From NCBI GenBank assembly GCA_000299115.1, contig CP003801.1:372001-436000 (forward strand): a DNA stretch of 64,000 bases, read 5' to 3'. Of this stretch, positions 61,673-64,000 are shown one piece after another (the first letter of the stretch is position 1; each line of letters begins with the position of its first letter). Position numbers and translations under genes: made by a program. The notes under the pieces were generated by a model. It saw nothing but the letters and a program-made list of their open reading frames with translations, had not been told where the DNA came from and ran no database searches. Origin of the DNA: an alpha proteobacterium HIMB59 (GTDB taxonomy: Bacteria > Pseudomonadota > Alphaproteobacteria > HIMB59).

Positions 61673-63736
61673 ATGAAAATAGAACATACGTTTACGTTGG
61701 GAAACCAACAAATTACCCTTGAAACTAATCGAATAGCTAAACAAGCCGATGCGTCGGTAGTAGTTTACTGTGGTGAGACCATGGTGATGGCTAATATTTG
61801 TGCTGCAAAGTCACAAAAACCTGATATCGATTTTTTTCCATTAACAGTTAACTATCAGGAAAAATATTATGCATCTGGAAAAATTCCAGGTGGATTTTTT
61901 AAAAGAGAGGCTCGACCAACCGAACGTGAGACATTAATTAGTCGTTTAATTGATCGACCTATTCGACCTTTATTTCATAAAAATTTTAAAAATGAAACTC
62001 AAGTAACCCTGACTGTTCTTTCTTATGATGGAACTGTTGATCCGGATGTCATTGCAATGTATGCCACTGGTGCTGCATTAGCGATTTCAGGATTACCGGT
62101 TGCAGGAACTCTAGGAGCTGCGCGTGTTGGATATATTGATGGCCAACTAGTTGCTAACCCAACCATACAAGAGATGGAAAATTCTGAACTTGATCTTGTT
62201 TTAGCTGGAACCGAAGAAGGCGTTTTAATGGTGGAGTCAGAAGCACAAGAGCTTCCTGAAAGCACCATGTTGGATGCCGTTAACTTTGGTCATGAATTTT
62301 ACCAAAACTTCATCAAAGAAGTTCATGCATTTGCTGAAAAGACAGAGATTAAAACGTTTGAAGTCCCAAGCCTTCCTGACTTTTATGAAGGTCTTCAAAA
62401 AGATATCGCTGGTAAAATTACTGATCCTATTCGCGAAGCTTATGGCCTTGTTGATAAACAGGAAAGAAGCCAAAAGCTAAATGAAATTAGATCTTCAATC
62501 ATTGATAATGTAGAAGCTGATCAAGTTTTAGCCGCAACAACCATCATTAAAGACATTGAAAAAGATGTTGTCCGTGGTGACATCATTAAGAACAAAAGTC
62601 GTATTGATGGACGAAAGCTAGATGAAGTCAGACAAATTACTTGTGAGTTAGACATTCTACCGCGAGCACACGGCTCTAGTTTATTTACTAGAGGTGAGAC
62701 TCAGGCATTAGTGGTGACCACTTTAGGTACTGGTGATGATGAGCAGATGATTGACTCACTAGATCCAATGCACAAACAACATTTTATGTTGCACTATAAC
62801 TTCCCTCCTTATTCTGTTGGAGAAGTTGGTAGAGTGGGTGCTACTGGAAGAAGAGAAATTGGTCACGGTAAGCTTGCATGGCGTGCTGTTCACCCAATGT
62901 TACCGAAGAAAGAAGACTTCCCTTACACACTGCGTTTAGTATCAGAGATTACTGAATCAAATGGTTCAAGTTCTATGGCTACTGTGTGTGGTTCCTCTCT
63001 TGCATTAATGGCAGCGGGCGTTCCAATCAAAAAACACATTGGTGGTATTGCAATGGGTCTGATTAAAGAAGGAGACGACTTTGTTGTATTAAGTGACATC
63101 TTAGGAGACGAAGATCATCTAGGTGACATGGACTTTAAAGTTGCAGGTACCATGGATGGTATTACTTCTCTTCAAATGGATATTAAAATTACAAGTATCA
63201 CTAAAGAGATTATGGAAATTGCACTTAACCAGGCATCTGGTGGAAGAAAGCACATTATTGGTATTATGTCCGAAGCTCTTCCAGAGGCGAGAACGAAATT
63301 CTCTAAGCATGCTCCTCAAGTCATCTCTATCACAATCGATAAAGCAAAAATTAAAGATGTGATTGGTTCTGGTGGTAAAGTCATTAAGAATATTGTTGAA
63401 GTGTCTGGTGCAAAACTAGAAGTTAACGACGATGGAATTGTGAAAATTGCATCGAGTAACGAAGAGTCCATTAACAAAGCTAAACAAATGGTAGAAGATA
63501 TTGTAGCAGAGCCAGAAGTAGGGAAAGTCTACACTGGTAAAGTTGTCAAAATCGTTGAGTTTGGTGCTTTTGTTAACTTTATGGGCGCTCGTGATGGACT
63601 TTTACACGTCTCTCAAATCTCTCAAAAAAGAGTAGAGAATGTCTCTGATGTATTATCAGAAGGTCAAGAAGTTCAAGTCAAAGTTCTTGATGTCGATCGT
63701 GCGGGCAAAGTAAAGCTCAGCATGAAAGAAGTCTAA
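61673..63736 (+). CDS. pnp: Polyribonucleotide nucleotidyltransferase (PNPase)
   Basis: The 687-aa 3'-5' phosphorolytic exonuclease has two RNase PH domains ([22 protein letters not shown]; in the second, RGETQALV and [13 protein letters not shown]), a KH domain ([17 protein letters not shown]) and an S1 domain ([17 protein letters not shown]). Length and order are normal. It ends at a bidirectional hairpin facing fabI. Confidence 0.97.
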   Translation: MKIEHTFTLGNQQITLETNRIAKQADASVVVYCGETMVMANICAAKSQKPDIDFFPLTVNYQEKYYASGKIPGGFFKREARPTERETLISRLIDRPIRPLFHKNFKNETQVTLTVLSYDGTVDPDVIAMYATGAALAISGLPVAGTLGAARVGYIDGQLVANPTIQEMENSELDLVLAGTEEGVLMVESEAQELPESTMLDAVNFGHEFYQNFIKEVHAFAEKTEIKTFEVPSLPDFYEGLQKDIAGKITDPIREAYGLVDKQERSQKLNEIRSSIIDNVEADQVLAATTIIKDIEKDVVRGDIIKNKSRIDGRKLDEVRQITCELDILPRAHGSSLFTRGETQALVVTTLGTGDDEQMIDSLDPMHKQHFMLHYNFPPYSVGEVGRVGATGRREIGHGKLAWRAVHPMLPKKEDFPYTLRLVSEITESNGSSSMATVCGSSLALMAAGVPIKKHIGGIAMGLIKEGDDFVVLSDILGDEDHLGDMDFKVAGTMDGITSLQMDIKITSITKEIMEIALNQASGGRKHIIGIMSEALPEARTKFSKHAPQVISITIDKAKIKDVIGSGGKVIKNIVEVSGAKLEVNDDGIVKIASSNEESINKAKQMVEDIVAEPEVGKVYTGKVVKIVEFGAFVNFMGARDGLLHVSQISQKRVENVSDVLSEGQEVQVKVLDVDRAGKVKLSMKEV

Positions 63737-63749
63737 TAGATAATTATTA

Positions 63750-63789
63750 ACAGCACAGCGGCTGTAATTAGTCGTTTGTGCTGTGTTTT
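63750..63789. terminator. Shared terminator between pnp and fabI
   Basis: ACAGCACA...TGTGCTGT forms an 8-bp outer stem, extended inward by GCGGCT/AGTCGT with G-U pairs around a short loop. TTTT follows on the plus strand. It lies between the convergent pnp and fabI ends and may serve both. Confidence 0.65.
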
Positions 63790-64000
63790 ATAAGTCTTGG
63801 ATGCTCATACCGACTTTATTATAGCCGTTATCAACATATAAAATCTCTCCCGTTACACCCTTCGATAAATCGCTCATCAAATAAACGGAAGACTTACCAA
63901 TATCGTCTAAAGATAAGGGTTTTTTGATAGGAGAGTTATCAATTGTGTAGTTATAAATTTGACGGGATTTATTGATAACTGCACCTGCTAAAGTTCTCAT
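63788..64000 (-). CDS. fabI: Enoyl-ACP reductase FabI, C-terminal part
   Basis: Seventy codons to a stop at 63788. MRTLAGAVI matches the IRTLAASGI helix of FabI, and LSLDDIGKSSVYLMSDLSKGVTGEILYVDNGYN is the C-terminal SDR segment of the same enzyme. The first Met in the window is internal; the gene continues beyond 64000. FabI does the last reduction in fatty-acid elongation. Confidence 0.85.
   Translation of the reverse strand: MRTLAGAVINKSRQIYNYTIDNSPIKKPLSLDDIGKSSVYLMSDLSKGVTGEILYVDNGYNKVGMSIQDL

Noticed and set aside
1-64000. tRNA, rRNA, CRISPR arrays, insertion sequences or phage genes
   Set aside because: I found no clover-leaf with CCA-end pattern, no regularly spaced repeats and no transposase or integrase motif anywhere in the window. 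Gene density leaves no unassigned stretch over 300 bases.

Overview
The window is one gene-dense, AT-rich bacterial chromosome segment with no mobile elements, CRISPR arrays, rRNA or tRNA genes that I can see. The protein families point to a marine alphaproteobacterium with a streamlined genome: proteorhodopsin with a retinal pathway, a large phosphorus-scavenging block, genes that overlap by 1 to 30 bases, frequent GTG/TTG starts and alphaproteobacterial operon orders. A SAR11-like or HIMB59/AEGEAN-169-like lineage would fit, but that placement is inference and I ran no phylogeny.

Region 1 (1-9.3 kb) is housekeeping and sulfur chemistry. It holds a truncated glutathionyl-hydroquinone reductase, a divergent persulfide dioxygenase/rhodanese - rhodanese - TauE exporter operon with a palindromic operator candidate over its promoter, then dapB, DUF2244, nth, a full-length pyruvate carboxylase and ispH.

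Region 2 (8.4-17.6 kb) is a complete light-harvesting locus. It encodes a green-tuned proteorhodopsin (D99, E110, L107, K233) with its own UUCG terminator. Next to it are crtI, crtB, crtY and blh on the minus strand and a GGPP-synthase-type gene on the plus strand, so the route from isoprenoid units to retinal is closed, with ispH adjoining. Three small membrane proteins of unknown function (145, 68 and 71 aa), an NTF2-like protein and two envelope proteins are woven into it.

Region 3 (17.7-27.7 kb) is mixed metabolism: metY with a strong promoter and terminator, an SMP-30-like protein, msrA, tsaB, a polysaccharide deacetylase, a Bax-type glucosaminidase, an Nfu scaffold, trpS and glnD.

Region 4 (27.8-50.6 kb) is best read as a phosphorus island. 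In order it has DUF47-Pit phosphate uptake; phosphonate degradation (phnA, phnY and an FAD oxidoreductase, with no phnW transaminase); a transporter and a HAD hydrolase; an aminoethylphosphonate-type ABC importer; phoR-pstS-pstC-pstA-pstB-phoU-phoB; arsC with a convergent AqpS-like arsenite channel; dgkA; a coiled-coil protein; a SET-domain methyltransferase; and a plcP-agt pair of the type that swaps phospholipids for glycolipids under phosphate stress. Pho-box-like 11-bp repeats lie in front of pstS, plcP and the phosphonate importer.

Region 5 (50.6-64 kb) is information processing: rimI-type acetyltransferase, miaB, phoH-like, ybeY, corC-like, lnt, trmB, then nusA, infB, rbfA, truB, rpsO, pnp, and the 3' end of fabI on the other strand. 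rimP and ylxR, which usually flank nusA, are missing from this operon.
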